From NCBI GenBank assembly GCA_016744135.1, contig JADGEX010000001.1:1003029-1067028 (forward strand): a stretch of DNA of 64,000 bases. The letters are read 5' to 3'. Position numbers and translations under genes: made by a program. Shown here one piece after another: positions 7,438 through 16,845 of this stretch. The notes under the pieces are model-generated. The model was not told the origin of the DNA. It made no database searches and saw nothing but the letters and a program-made list of their open reading frames with translations. This stretch comes from Pseudodesulfovibrio sp. (GTDB lineage Bacteria > Desulfobacterota > Desulfovibrionia > Desulfovibrionales > Desulfovibrionaceae). Each line of letters opens with the position of its first letter. The first letter of the stretch is position 1.

Positions 7438-9762
7438 ATGACTCTCATGCGGCAGAAGTTTACCATCACCGGGCAAGTACAAGGCGTCGGATTCCGACCC
7501 TTCGTCTACCGAACCGCTTTGGACAACAACGTCTCGGGCACGGTCAACAATTCTTCCGCGGGTGTTCTCATCGAAATTCAAGGAACCCTGAAACAAGTCA
7601 CTGGCTTCTCAGAAGATCTGGCTGAAAAGCTACCGCCATTAGCCAAAATCATCACTCTGGATTTTGAAGAATTGCCTGTCGTGGACGACGAAAAGGATTT
7701 CACCATCCTCAAATCCACTGGTGGGAAGGGACATTCTGTTCTCATCAGTGCAGACGTTGCTACTTGCCAGGACTGTCTGAATGACATGATTGATCCGACC
7801 AACCGTCGATACAGATACCCGTTCACCAACTGCACCAACTGCGGTCCTCGTTACACCATCACTCGATCAATACCGTATGACCGTCCTCAGACCTCCATGG
7901 CCTGCTTCCCACTCTGCAATGATTGTCTGGAAGAATACGAAGACCCACTCAACCGCCGATTCCATGCGCAGCCAAATGCCTGTCCTGATTGCGGCCCCAC
8001 GGTCTGGCTCACAGATGGAGAATGTTCGACCATTGCTGAAGGCGACGAAGCGCTTAAGCAACTTGCTATTGAACTTGCCAAAGGAAAGATAGCGGCGATC
8101 AAAGGACTTGGCGGCTTCCATCTCGTCTGCGATGCCATGGCAGACGAAGCCGTGACGACATTGCGCCAACGCAAACACCGCCCGGACAAACCGCTGGCCG
8201 TCATGATCCCGACCATGACTCACGCTCGCCAATTGGCCGACATCATTCCGGCAGAAGAAAAATGGCTGACCGGATTGCATCGCCCCATTGTGCTCGCCGC
8301 CAAACACGAACCGTTTCCACTGGCAGAACAGGTTGCACCCGACACAAATTTCGTGGGGATAATGCTTCCCTACACTCCGCTGCACCACATCCTGCTGAAT
8401 GATTTTGCCGCCGCCACACCGCACGACATTCCGGCTCTGGTCATGACCTCCGGCAACATGAGTTCCGAACCCATTTGTTTGGGCAACAAAGAAGCCTTTA
8501 AACGACTCCACGATATTGCGGATATTTTTCTCTTTCACAACCGGGACATTCTTATCCGCACAGACGACTCCGTGGTCCGCGTGAACCCTGCCACCGACAA
8601 TCCCATTTTCATGCGCCGCGCACGTGGATTCGTCCCTGCACCCGTCTTTATCCCGGAAAAAGGTCCGACCGTTTTAGGCATGGGGCCTGAACTAAAATGT
8701 ACCATGACCCTGACCAAGGGAGATCAAGCTTTCACCAGTCAGCACATCGGCAACATGTCCAATCTGGAAACACTGGAATTCCACAAGGAAATCCGGACCC
8801 ATTTACAAGATATCCTTCAGGTTAAACCGAAGCTGATCGTCCGAGACCTGCACCCGGATTACATGACATCCACTCTGGCCGAGGACATCGGCAAGGAACT
8901 TGACATTCCCGTAGCGACGTTACAACACCACTACGCTCATATATATGCCAATCTTGCCGAGAACAAACACACTAGCCCCGCCATCGGGCTGGCCCTCGAC
9001 GGCACAGGCTACGGTGAAGACGGCACCATCTGGGGCGGCGAATGTCTCATGGTCATACCCGAAGAACTAGAACATCAACGACTGGCCCACTTTTCCCACA
9101 TCCGGCTACCCGGCGGAGAGGCAGCAGTCAAAGAACCATGGCGTATAGCTCAGGCCGCACTCTGGAAACTTGGCATCAAGGAATCAGGGAAATACCAATG
9201 GCCATGGCTCACAAATTTTGAAACCCAAAGTCGATTCCTGCCGCAAATTCTGGAAAAGGCCATCAATGCACCAGAAACATCCAGTTGCGGGCGGTTATTT
9301 GACGGCGTGGCTGCGCTTTGTGGACTGGTCGACATCATCAGTTATGAAGGGCAAGCCGCCATCCTGCTAGAAAAAGCGCAGGATATGTCTGAAACCGGAA
9401 CATATCCTTGTCCGCTCCAATCCGACGACCCCGTTTCCTTGAACACACTTTCTCTGGTACAAGCTGTATTGGAAGATCTGGAAAACAAGGTGCCTGTTTC
9501 CATTATCGCCCGCCGATTCCACCGAGGGCTGATTAACGGCCTGACAGAAATGGCTTATTCTTTTTCCATGGTGCTGGATATCCATCACGTGGCCCTGTCC
9601 GGTGGCGTCATGCAAAACCTGACGCTCGCCACAGAATTGCCGCAGGCCCTTGAAAATGTAGGGTTGATTCCATTAATACACCGCCAACTTCCACCCAATG
9701 ACGGATGTATTTCCTTAGGTCAGGCGGTCTGGGGGCAAAGGAAACTACTCCTCAAATCATAA
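7438..9762 (+). CDS. hypF: Carbamoyltransferase HypF
   Basis: HypF makes the carbamoyl adenylate and transfers the carbamoyl group to the HypE cysteine, the source of the cyanide ligands of [NiFe] hydrogenase. About 774 residues, normal for the family. In order: acylphosphatase domain (GQVQGVGFRPFVYR), double zinc finger (CQDC, CTNC, CNDC, CPDC), YrdC-like domain (KGLGGFHLVCDA, HRPDKPLAVM), and Kae1-like domain (QHHYAHIYA, LDGTGYGEDG). Start choice is uncertain: ATG 7438 gives the expected N terminus, TTG 7417 and ATG 7447 are alternatives. No other hyp gene lies in the window. Confidence 0.95.
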   Translation: MTLMRQKFTITGQVQGVGFRPFVYRTALDNNVSGTVNNSSAGVLIEIQGTLKQVTGFSEDLAEKLPPLAKIITLDFEELPVVDDEKDFTILKSTGGKGHSVLISADVATCQDCLNDMIDPTNRRYRYPFTNCTNCGPRYTITRSIPYDRPQTSMACFPLCNDCLEEYEDPLNRRFHAQPNACPDCGPTVWLTDGECSTIAEGDEALKQLAIELAKGKIAAIKGLGGFHLVCDAMADEAVTTLRQRKHRPDKPLAVMIPTMTHARQLADIIPAEEKWLTGLHRPIVLAAKHEPFPLAEQVAPDTNFVGIMLPYTPLHHILLNDFAAATPHDIPALVMTSGNMSSEPICLGNKEAFKRLHDIADIFLFHNRDILIRTDDSVVRVNPATDNPIFMRRARGFVPAPVFIPEKGPTVLGMGPELKCTMTLTKGDQAFTSQHIGNMSNLETLEFHKEIRTHLQDILQVKPKLIVRDLHPDYMTSTLAEDIGKELDIPVATLQHHYAHIYANLAENKHTSPAIGLALDGTGYGEDGTIWGGECLMVIPEELEHQRLAHFSHIRLPGGEAAVKEPWRIAQAALWKLGIKESGKYQWPWLTNFETQSRFLPQILEKAINAPETSSCGRLFDGVAALCGLVDIISYEGQAAILLEKAQDMSETGTYPCPLQSDDPVSLNTLSLVQAVLEDLENKVPVSIIARRFHRGLINGLTEMAYSFSMVLDIHHVALSGGVMQNLTLATELPQALENVGLIPLIHRQLPPNDGCISLGQAVWGQRKLLLKS

Positions 9763-9772
9763 AGGAAAAACC

Positions 9773-10519
9773 ATGCACGCCATCCGCACTTTTTCGATCG
9801 CGATCATGCTCATCCTGTTCACCCCGGCACTCATTATGGCTGGGACAAAATGCACCCCGCTTGTCCTGTCTGAAATCCATGTAGCGGAAGAGACCGCCGG
9901 TTTCATTGTGGACACCCGCTATCCTGTTCTCTGTGCAGAGGCCGCCAATCGCACCATCCGCGACTGGGTGGGACATCGCTTGTTCGATTTCAAAAAGTTC
10001 GATCCTGACCATGACCTGTCAGAATTCCCGCACAAATATGAAATGACCATGAACTACAGTGTCTGGGCGGCCGCTTCCGAACGATTCGCTTCGATTAAAC
10101 TTGATGTTGAAGTCTATTCAGGTGGCGCCCACCCAAACCATTGGCCCATGACATGGGTCTTCGACATGACAAACGGCACGACCATCACACTAGAAGAACT
10201 TTTCACGGACATGAATACGGCACTCCCTGCTGTTTCCTCCATGTGCCGCGCCGTTCTGCTGCGGACACTTGGCCCGGAAATCAAGGACATGATCTTTTCC
10301 GGCACCAAATCGCTGGAAGAGAATTTTTCACGATTCATCCTCAACGACCAAGGCATAGTTTTTATCTTCCCGCATTATCAGGTGGCTCCCTATTCATCAG
10401 GCGAACAGGTGGTAACTATCCCGTATGCACATATTACGGAATACTTCACTCCTGAAATCAACCAGAAGCTCGGCCTCGCCCTTCCGCCGCCAACCAAAGA
10501 CATTGTTCCCGATATATGA
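9773..10519 (+). CDS. Exported DUF3298/RsiV-like protein
   Basis: A 248-residue protein with a clear signal peptide (hydrophobic residues 7-22, cut near IMAG). The body resembles the DUF3298 C-terminal domain of RsiV and PdaC-type proteins: a VEVYSGGAHPN motif, then TITLEELF. In RsiV this domain binds lysozyme, in others it accompanies peptidoglycan deacetylases; the function here is unassigned. It begins 10 bases after the hypF stop with a ribosome-binding AAAGGAAAA, so it is probably co-transcribed with hypF. Confidence 0.78.
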   Translation: MHAIRTFSIAIMLILFTPALIMAGTKCTPLVLSEIHVAEETAGFIVDTRYPVLCAEAANRTIRDWVGHRLFDFKKFDPDHDLSEFPHKYEMTMNYSVWAAASERFASIKLDVEVYSGGAHPNHWPMTWVFDMTNGTTITLEELFTDMNTALPAVSSMCRAVLLRTLGPEIKDMIFSGTKSLEENFSRFILNDQGIVFIFPHYQVAPYSSGEQVVTIPYAHITEYFTPEINQKLGLALPPPTKDIVPDI

Positions 10520-10584
10520 TTGATACAAACCACAAAAGTAGGTAATAGGAGATCATAGTACTCACCTTTTTCAAAGGAGCTCAC

Positions 10585-10743
10585 GTGGAACTGCTTCGTA
10601 TCATCATTTCCGTACTTATCCCGCCCATAGGCGCATTTTTGAAAGTCGGCTTTGGCCTACAATTCTGGGTGAACCTGTTGCTGACTCTCCTCGGATACTT
10701 CCCCGGCTTGGTGCATGTCATCTGGCTGTTATCCAGAAAATAA
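10585..10743 (+). CDS. Pmp3/YqaE family membrane peptide
   Basis: A 52-residue protein starting at GTG with AAAGGAG 5 bases upstream. It has two membrane segments and the family's loop: LIPPIGAFLKVG, then NLLLTLLGYFPGLVHVIW. Pmp3/YqaE (UPF0057) peptides sit in the inner membrane and affect membrane potential and salt stress in yeast; the bacterial role is unclear. A strong terminator follows within 10 bases. Confidence 0.88.
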   Translation: MELLRIIISVLIPPIGAFLKVGFGLQFWVNLLLTLLGYFPGLVHVIWLLSRK

Positions 10744-10751
10744 CAACGCAA

Positions 10752-10784
10752 AAAAGGCCCGGTGCATCAACACCGGGCCTTTTC
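10752..10784. terminator. Bidirectional Rho-independent terminator
   Basis: GGCCCGGTG and CACCGGGCC pair around CATCAA, with A-runs on the left and T-runs on the right. It lies between the Pmp3 gene and the converging aminotransferase gene and can serve both. Confidence 0.9.
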
Positions 10785-10819
10785 AATTTCAACAAAAAGT
10801 CTATTAAAATATCCAAAAA

Positions 10820-11959
10820 TTACAGCTTTTTCAACTCCACTTCAAGCGCAGCCAGATACTCGGTAAGCATGTCAGGGGTAATATCGCCCATATGACCAAT
10901 ACGGATAATCTGACGTTTGCCCTCTTTTTCCAACTGAACATTAAGCTTTCCGTAGCCAGGGTCCATCAGATAGCCTTCTTCTCGCAAGGCTTCCTTCACG
11001 CCACCCTTGAGTTGAGCCTGTGTCACGCCTTCAGGACAAATGACAGTGGACATGGTCACGGACCGATACCCTTCCGGCACGAACATATCGAAACCATCCA
11101 GACCGGCCACCCATTCTTCAACCATGCCTCGCATCTGAATATGACGGACAAAGCGATTCTCCACGCCTTCCTCGTTGACGATTCGATCAAGCTGCACAGC
11201 CATCTGGTTGGCGAGTGTGCCATTGGGTGTGGTTAAAGTCTGATTTTTCCGAGCACAGACAAGCTGACGGGTGATGTCGTGAGCATGGCCCTTGTTGGTC
11301 ACACGAGCAGCCTTTTCCTCGGCCTCCCTAGACACAAATCCGATACCAAATCCGGCAGGTAAAGCCAAAGACTTCTGTGTAGCAGTTACATACATGGCAG
11401 CCCCGGAATTCGACAAATCCAGATCAGCTCCGCCAAAAATGGACACTCCATCAACCAAGGGCATGGCGTCATATTGGCGAATAAGCGCACACACAGCCTT
11501 CATGTCGTTCGTAACACCGGTAGAAGTCTCGTTATGCGTAAAAGAAACCACATTCGGCCGCAGGTCTTTGAGCTTCTGTTCCAGCACATTCAAATTGATG
11601 GGCTGACCATACTCAAATTTGAGATTCGTGGACTGCTTTCCATTGGCAACGGCGATCGTATGATAATGATCACCAAATGCTCCGACAGACACGTTAAGCA
11701 AGATTTCATCATCAGCGACCAGAGAACGAATAGATGCTTCCATGGCAGAAGATCCAGACCCCAAAACAAGAATCGGTTCGTAGTCGTCACCACATCCGGC
11801 CAGTGTTCGCAGATGCTGACGAATAGGACCGAAACGCAATTCATTCTCACTGTCGCGATGACCAAATTCCGGCAACATTGCCGCAGCCTTGACGTCGTCA
11901 CGAATATAGGTGGGACCGGTGATAAAAAGCTTGAGTGGGGCGAATTTAGACAGGCTCAT
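10820..11959 (-). CDS. Class V aminotransferase (alanine-glyoxylate/serine-pyruvate type)
   Basis: A 379-residue PLP enzyme. The family signature ATQKSLALPAGFG holds the PLP lysine; EFGHRDSE near the N terminus and GSGSSAMEA (phosphate cradle) match the alanine-glyoxylate/serine-glyoxylate group, which interconverts small amino acids and 2-oxoacids and includes PucG. GTG 11974 would add five residues, but GAGAGGA sits correctly before ATG 11959. Exact substrate cannot be read from the sequence. It ends at the shared terminator. Confidence 0.88.
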   Translation of the reverse strand: MSLSKFAPLKLFITGPTYIRDDVKAAAMLPEFGHRDSENELRFGPIRQHLRTLAGCGDDYEPILVLGSGSSAMEASIRSLVADDEILLNVSVGAFGDHYHTIAVANGKQSTNLKFEYGQPINLNVLEQKLKDLRPNVVSFTHNETSTGVTNDMKAVCALIRQYDAMPLVDGVSIFGGADLDLSNSGAAMYVTATQKSLALPAGFGIGFVSREAEEKAARVTNKGHAHDITRQLVCARKNQTLTTPNGTLANQMAVQLDRIVNEEGVENRFVRHIQMRGMVEEWVAGLDGFDMFVPEGYRSVTMSTVICPEGVTQAQLKGGVKEALREEGYLMDPGYGKLNVQLEKEGKRQIIRIGHMGDITPDMLTEYLAALEVELKKL

Positions 11960-12162
11960 GGCGTATCCTCTCACTATGGATGTAGAACAAAAAAGATAAA
12001 AAAAGGTCGTCGTTCAGTATACCGGAGAGTGTACAATGTCCAGAAACGACACCAATGAATGACACCAATTTTTCATATTTTCCTTGTGCCCCAACGCTTG
12101 CCATTCGAGAGAAAAGTACTTATTTACTCTCTCTTCACCAATTTCCCATGGAGTAATAAGAC

Positions 12163-15100
12163 ATGGCTCAGCTCGGACCCCACATTTCAATATCAGACGA
12201 ACAGCTCATCACCCGCGCCCTGGGCGTGGTAGAGATGGAGCAATATGCACACTGGCCCGAGGATGTAAAAAAACTCGCCGCCAATCTTGCCGCCGAACTT
12301 TTTCTGGTGCGCTATAATCCGTTCATCGACGCCTCACTGGTAAAAAAATCAGTTGCTCGTCGTCTGAACATGTCCAGGCCCTCTCTCGACAAAGAATTCG
12401 GCACGATCCTGACCAAAGGAATCGAACTGTTCTGGGAACGCTATGACCGAGAAATTACCTTTCGCGAACAGATCATTAAGCAACTCGAACACTTCATGCC
12501 CGAAGACGGCATTGGTGACGCACCGCACTCCCGTGTAGAATCAGCCACCGACGCCACCGACCTGCGCATGGAACTGCCCATGCTCGTCCTCTTTCCCGAA
12601 ACCGAAGCGCAGATTCAGGGCATCGTCAAACTCGCCAACGAAATGCACTTCGGCATCATCCCGCGCGGTGGCGGCACCGGAGCAACAGGTGGAGCCATCC
12701 CGGCAGAAGCTCGCTCCGTCATCCTGTCCCTGACCCGATTCAAGGATATTCTGGACGTTGATCAGGAAAATCACATCCTGACATTGGAATCCGGTGTTAT
12801 TACCTTGAACGCCATTCAAGCTGCTGCCAAAAAGGATGTCCTTTTCACCGTGGACCCGGCTTCCAAGGCAGGTTCTTCCATTGGCGGCAACATTTCCGAA
12901 AACGCCGGTGGCCCGTTCGCCTTTGAATACGGCACCACCATCGACAACATCCTGAGCTACCGGATGGTTAAACCAGACGGCTCGCTCATCGAAGTCCGCC
13001 GTAAGGATCACCCACGTCACAAAATTTATGAAGGTGAAACTGCAACCTTTGAAATCTTCGATGTAAACGGACACAAAATCGACACTGTCGAACTCGACAG
13101 CAGCGAAATCCGTGGCAAAGGCCTCGGCAAGGACGTGTCCAACAAATATCTGGGAGGCCTGCCCGGCGTACAGAAGGAAGGCACAGACGGCATTATCACC
13201 GTAGCCCGATTCGTCTGTTATCCGGCCCTGAAGAACTCTCGAGTGCTCTGCCTTGAGTTCTTTGGACGCTCCATGCGCAATGCCATGCTCGTCATCAAGG
13301 ACGTTGTCGGCCTGCGCGACACCATCCGAGAAGAAGGCGATCTGGTAAAGATTTCCGCTCTGGAAGAATTCGGCCCCAAATACGTACAGGCCATCGACTA
13401 CCAAACCAAATCCACCCAGTACGAAGGCAACCCGATTTCCGTCCTCATTCTGCAACTGGATTCCGACGACAAGGAAGCACTGGACGCGGCATGCCAGAAC
13501 GTGCTGGCCATTGCCCAGCCCTTTGACGGCGTGGACATATTTGCTGCCCGTGACGACAAGGAAGGCGAACTGTTCTGGGAGGACCGGCACAAGCTGTCGG
13601 CCATTGCCAAACGCACCTCAGGTTTCAAAATCAACGAAGACGTTGTCATTCCCATGGATGTCATCCCGGAATTCTCCGACTTCCTCGAAGATCTGAACCT
13701 CATCTATCTGGCAAAAACATACCGCACCACCCTTGAAAAGGTCCGTGCCATGTCCGGCGTGAACGACGATGATGCTGACATAAGAGAAGCATTTGGTCGC
13801 ATCGACGATATTCTGAGCGGCAAAGTAACGTCCCATGACTTTTCCGACACCGAACAGGAGGCTCAATGCCGTTACCTGTTCCTGAAATTGCGTGATTCCT
13901 ACCCTCGTCTGGACCGCGAAATCAAAGCCATGTGGCAGGACATGCAGCTTCGGCGCATCGTCATTGCCAACCACATGCACGCAGGCGATGGCAACTGCCA
14001 CGTCAACCTGCCGGTCAACTCCAACGACCCGGAGATGCTCGCCTCAGCCCACGAAGCCGCTGAAGTAGTCATGACCAAAGTTTTGGAAATGGGCGGTGAA
14101 GTCTCTGGCGAACATGGCATCGGCATCACCAAGATCGCCTTCCTGAGCGACAAAAAAATTAAGGATTTGTCTGATTACAAGAAAGATGTAGACCCAAACA
14201 ACATCCTTAATCCGGGAAAGCTCACCGCACGAAAACTGCCAAGTGTGCCATTCACCTTCTCATTCAACAGACTGATCAAGGACCTCGACGCCACTGCGCT
14301 CAAGGACAAGGAAGCCCTCATGGGGCTTTTGAAAAACATTCAGACCTGTACCCGCTGCGGCAAATGCAAACAGGTCTGCCCCATGTACCTTCCAGCCAAA
14401 GGACTTTTATTCCACCCGCGCAACAAGAACATCAGTCTCGGCGCGCTCATTGAAGGCATTTATTATTCGCAGGTGCAAACCGGCGAGCCCGCTCCTTCGC
14501 TCATGGCTGAACTGCGCAACCTGATGGATCACTGCACAGCCTGCGGCAAATGCCAAGCAGCCTGTCCTGTCAAGATTGACTCTGCCGGGGCCGCTCTGTC
14601 CATGCGGTCATTCCTCGATTCCAAGGGCAAATCAGGCCATCAGCTCAAACAAATTGTTTTACGCAACGTCGCCAAAAATCCGGCATCCAACCTGCCGGTC
14701 GTTGCAAAGTTCCTGTCTGTCGGACAATCCCTTCAGGATAAGACCTTGGGCATGATACCGGCCCGCTGGCTTTCTCGCATCGAATCCCCGATCGTCAAAA
14801 GTCGCAGTCCTCACATAGATTTCCGAAATCTGTTTGAAACTCTGGAATTGGAAGGCGGCTCAGTCTTCAAAAATCCCAGAGCCGCAAGCGATAACACCGT
14901 GCTCTACTTTCCGGGTTGTGGAGGATCACTCTTCTCCCATTCCATCGGTATGGCCTCGGTCTACCTGCTTCTCAAATCCGGCGTAAACGTGGTCATGCCC
15001 GACCACCACATGTGCTGTGGATATCCACTGCTCGCTTCGGGTTGTGAAGAGGCATACAAAACCAACCGTCATCGCAACATACAGGAATTCCTTGACCTGT

Positions 15101-15690
15101 TCGTCAAAACCGGCAAGGCGGGCCTCAAGGCTACCACTCTGCTCACAGCCTGCGGTACCTGTCGTGAATCGCTGGAAAGCTACGACTTCACCGGTGAAAT
15201 GGAAGAACCGCTCAAGCAGATGGACGTAGTCCAATTCCTCATCGAACGATTGCCTTCCATCCGCCAGTCCGAGTCCATCGTGTACCACGCTGCCTGTCAT
15301 GCAGAATGGGTGGACGCACCAAAAATCAAGGCCCCGGAACTGTATCGCACGGCACTGGCCGAACTGACTGGTGCTGAGGTGAGCCTCTCACCCGGCTGCT
15401 GCGGAGAATCCGGCCTCGGTGCCTTGACTTCACCTGGCATTTACAACCGGCTGCGCGAATGCAAACAGGACCAACTCACTGAGGATCTCGGCCACAACCG
15501 AGAAAAACCCATCGTGGTCGGCTGCCCGTCCTGCAAAGTCGGTATAAAACGGTCCATGCTCCAGATGAAACGCCCCAACCGGGTCCTTCACGCCGTGGAA
15601 TATCTGGCCGAAGCCGTGGGCGGGAAAAAATGGAAAAAAGAACTCAAGGACTTGCTAGAAAAAGTTGAACGCAAAGGCTCGGATAACTAA
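12163..15690 (+). CDS. FAD-linked oxidase with Fe-S domains (D-2-hydroxyacid dehydrogenase, YdiJ type)
   Basis: A 1175-residue fusion. The N-terminal 100 residues are family-specific; then the PCMH FAD-binding fold (PRGGGTGATGGA, NISENAGGPFAFEYG), the FAD-oxidase C domain (HMHAGDGNCHVN, SGEHGIGI), two 4Fe-4S motifs (CTRCGKCKQVCP, CTACGKCQAACP) and two CCG domains (PGCGG...CCGYP, ACH...CCGESG). This is the layout of YdiJ-like D-2-hydroxyglutarate or D-lactate dehydrogenases, which pass electrons to quinone or another carrier. Sulfate reducers use such enzymes for lactate. Substrate is not certain. An AEC carrier follows. Confidence 0.92.
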   Translation: MAQLGPHISISDEQLITRALGVVEMEQYAHWPEDVKKLAANLAAELFLVRYNPFIDASLVKKSVARRLNMSRPSLDKEFGTILTKGIELFWERYDREITFREQIIKQLEHFMPEDGIGDAPHSRVESATDATDLRMELPMLVLFPETEAQIQGIVKLANEMHFGIIPRGGGTGATGGAIPAEARSVILSLTRFKDILDVDQENHILTLESGVITLNAIQAAAKKDVLFTVDPASKAGSSIGGNISENAGGPFAFEYGTTIDNILSYRMVKPDGSLIEVRRKDHPRHKIYEGETATFEIFDVNGHKIDTVELDSSEIRGKGLGKDVSNKYLGGLPGVQKEGTDGIITVARFVCYPALKNSRVLCLEFFGRSMRNAMLVIKDVVGLRDTIREEGDLVKISALEEFGPKYVQAIDYQTKSTQYEGNPISVLILQLDSDDKEALDAACQNVLAIAQPFDGVDIFAARDDKEGELFWEDRHKLSAIAKRTSGFKINEDVVIPMDVIPEFSDFLEDLNLIYLAKTYRTTLEKVRAMSGVNDDDADIREAFGRIDDILSGKVTSHDFSDTEQEAQCRYLFLKLRDSYPRLDREIKAMWQDMQLRRIVIANHMHAGDGNCHVNLPVNSNDPEMLASAHEAAEVVMTKVLEMGGEVSGEHGIGITKIAFLSDKKIKDLSDYKKDVDPNNILNPGKLTARKLPSVPFTFSFNRLIKDLDATALKDKEALMGLLKNIQTCTRCGKCKQVCPMYLPAKGLLFHPRNKNISLGALIEGIYYSQVQTGEPAPSLMAELRNLMDHCTACGKCQAACPVKIDSAGAALSMRSFLDSKGKSGHQLKQIVLRNVAKNPASNLPVVAKFLSVGQSLQDKTLGMIPARWLSRIESPIVKSRSPHIDFRNLFETLELEGGSVFKNPRAASDNTVLYFPGCGGSLFSHSIGMASVYLLLKSGVNVVMPDHHMCCGYPLLASGCEEAYKTNRHRNIQEFLDLFVKTGKAGLKATTLLTACGTCRESLESYDFTGEMEEPLKQMDVVQFLIERLPSIRQSESIVYHAACHAEWVDAPKIKAPELYRTALAELTGAEVSLSPGCCGESGLGALTSPGIYNRLRECKQDQLTEDLGHNREKPIVVGCPSCKVGIKRSMLQMKRPNRVLHAVEYLAEAVGGKKWKKELKDLLEKVERKGSDN

Positions 15691-15703
15691 TTCCGACCCA
15701 AGT

Positions 15704-15732
15704 TTGACCCAAAATGTCTGACAAGGTAGGCT
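15704..15732 (+). promoter_or_regulatory. weak candidate promoter for the AEC gene
   Basis: TTGACC and TAGGCT are separated by 17 bases in the gap after the dehydrogenase stop. The -10 element is poor and overlaps the left arm of the hairpin at 15725-15753, so the palindrome could be an operator instead. Confidence 0.3.
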
Positions 15733-15753
15733 CCTGTTCCAAAGGAGCCTACC
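15725..15753 (+). promoter_or_regulatory. Perfect hairpin covering the AEC ribosome-binding site
   Basis: GGTAGGCTCCT (15725-15735) is exactly complementary to AGGAGCCTACC (15743-15753) around a 7-base loop. The right arm contains the AGGAG ribosome-binding site, and the ATG begins at the next base. No T-run follows, so it is not a usual terminator. It could hold back translation, or as DNA be a repressor site. Confidence 0.7.
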
Positions 15754-16704
15754 ATGACAATCTACGCTCGCCTCATTGCATCCATTGCGATTCTACTCGG
15801 CCTGATCTGCTTTGCGACCTTCCTGCGGCACAAAGGTTTTGTCCGCGAAGAACATGGTGGTGTCTTTGCTAAGCTCGTAACGCACGCCACCCTGCCAGCA
15901 CTCATTTTTGTTTCATTAGCCCGCACCTCCATCATTTGGGATGAAGCATGGCTCGCGCTCATCATGCTGATGGCCGAACTCCTAGCTCTTGGCCTAGGCT
16001 GGATTGCGGCCAAGGCTCTCCGATTGGATCGTCCCTCTAGCGGGGCCATGATTCTCGTTTCCGGCTTTGGTAGTTCCTCGCTGCTTGGATACGCACTCAT
16101 CAGCCAAGTCTTTCCGGGGAACACTGGCGCAATGACCGAAGCTGTCTTGGTTTCAGAAATCGGCGTAGGTCCGGCACTTTTCACCATCGGCACAATGATC
16201 GCCATATACTATGGCAGTGAAGGCGCATCCCCAGAGGCTCGTTTCAAGGCAGCATTAGGATTTTTCCGTTCCCCCATTTTCATCTCAGTAGTAGCCGGAC
16301 TTGTCTGGTCCGCCTTCAAACTCCCGACAGACGGCCCTATCATGGGGACCATCATGCAAGCCCTCGACGTAACAGGCGCAGCCAACACATTGATGGTCAC
16401 CCTACTCGTGGGCGTCCTCCTCCATTTTCAAGACCTCGGCTCCGTGGCATTGGCAGGTGTCGCCGTAGCCGCAAACAAACTCATCCTGAAACCTATCATG
16501 ATATGGATGCCAACCGTGTTTATGGCCCTGGAGACATGGGAAGTGCACGTACTGGTATTGGAAGCGGCCATGCCCTCAGCCCTGCTCACCGTGGCTTTGT
16601 CCCGCACCTATGGATGCAATGCCGGACTGGCATCTCGAATGGTCTTCCTGACCACCTTGGCCAGTGGCATTACCATCCCGATCATGTTCAAAATATTGAG
16701 TTGA
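15754..16704 (+). CDS. AEC family transporter
   Basis: A 316-residue membrane protein with about ten hydrophobic segments and the AEC (auxin efflux carrier) pattern: ATLPALIFVSLA near residue 50 and GFGSSSLLGYALI in the middle. Bacterial members include malonate and malate carriers and carriers of unknown organic acids. It follows the D-2-hydroxyacid dehydrogenase by 63 bases, so movement of a hydroxyacid is plausible but unproven. Translation start is buried in a perfect hairpin. Confidence 0.9.
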   Translation: MTIYARLIASIAILLGLICFATFLRHKGFVREEHGGVFAKLVTHATLPALIFVSLARTSIIWDEAWLALIMLMAELLALGLGWIAAKALRLDRPSSGAMILVSGFGSSSLLGYALISQVFPGNTGAMTEAVLVSEIGVGPALFTIGTMIAIYYGSEGASPEARFKAALGFFRSPIFISVVAGLVWSAFKLPTDGPIMGTIMQALDVTGAANTLMVTLLVGVLLHFQDLGSVALAGVAVAANKLILKPIMIWMPTVFMALETWEVHVLVLEAAMPSALLTVALSRTYGCNAGLASRMVFLTTLASGITIPIMFKILS

Positions 16705-16725
16705 CCTCGTTTTTACATTGACCAG

Positions 16726-16760
16726 AGTCCGCTCAAATGCTTTGTTTGGGCGGACTTTTT
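16726..16760 (+). terminator. Rho-independent terminator after the AEC gene
   Basis: AGTCCGCTCAAA (16726-16737) pairs with TTTGGGCGGACT (16745-16756) with one wobble, followed by TTTT. It lies 22 bases after the stop codon. Confidence 0.85.
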
Positions 16761-16845
16761 CGATGAAGACACGCATGGACAATAAAAAGATTATGAAACA
16801 CGACACAAACTGCCCCCCCCGCTCACACCCGGGAAGGAGAATAGT

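Noticed and set aside
12541-13590. 349-residue minus-strand open frame inside the FAD/Fe-S dehydrogenase gene
   Set aside because: It is a codon-bias shadow: the sense strand encodes a complete FAD domain.
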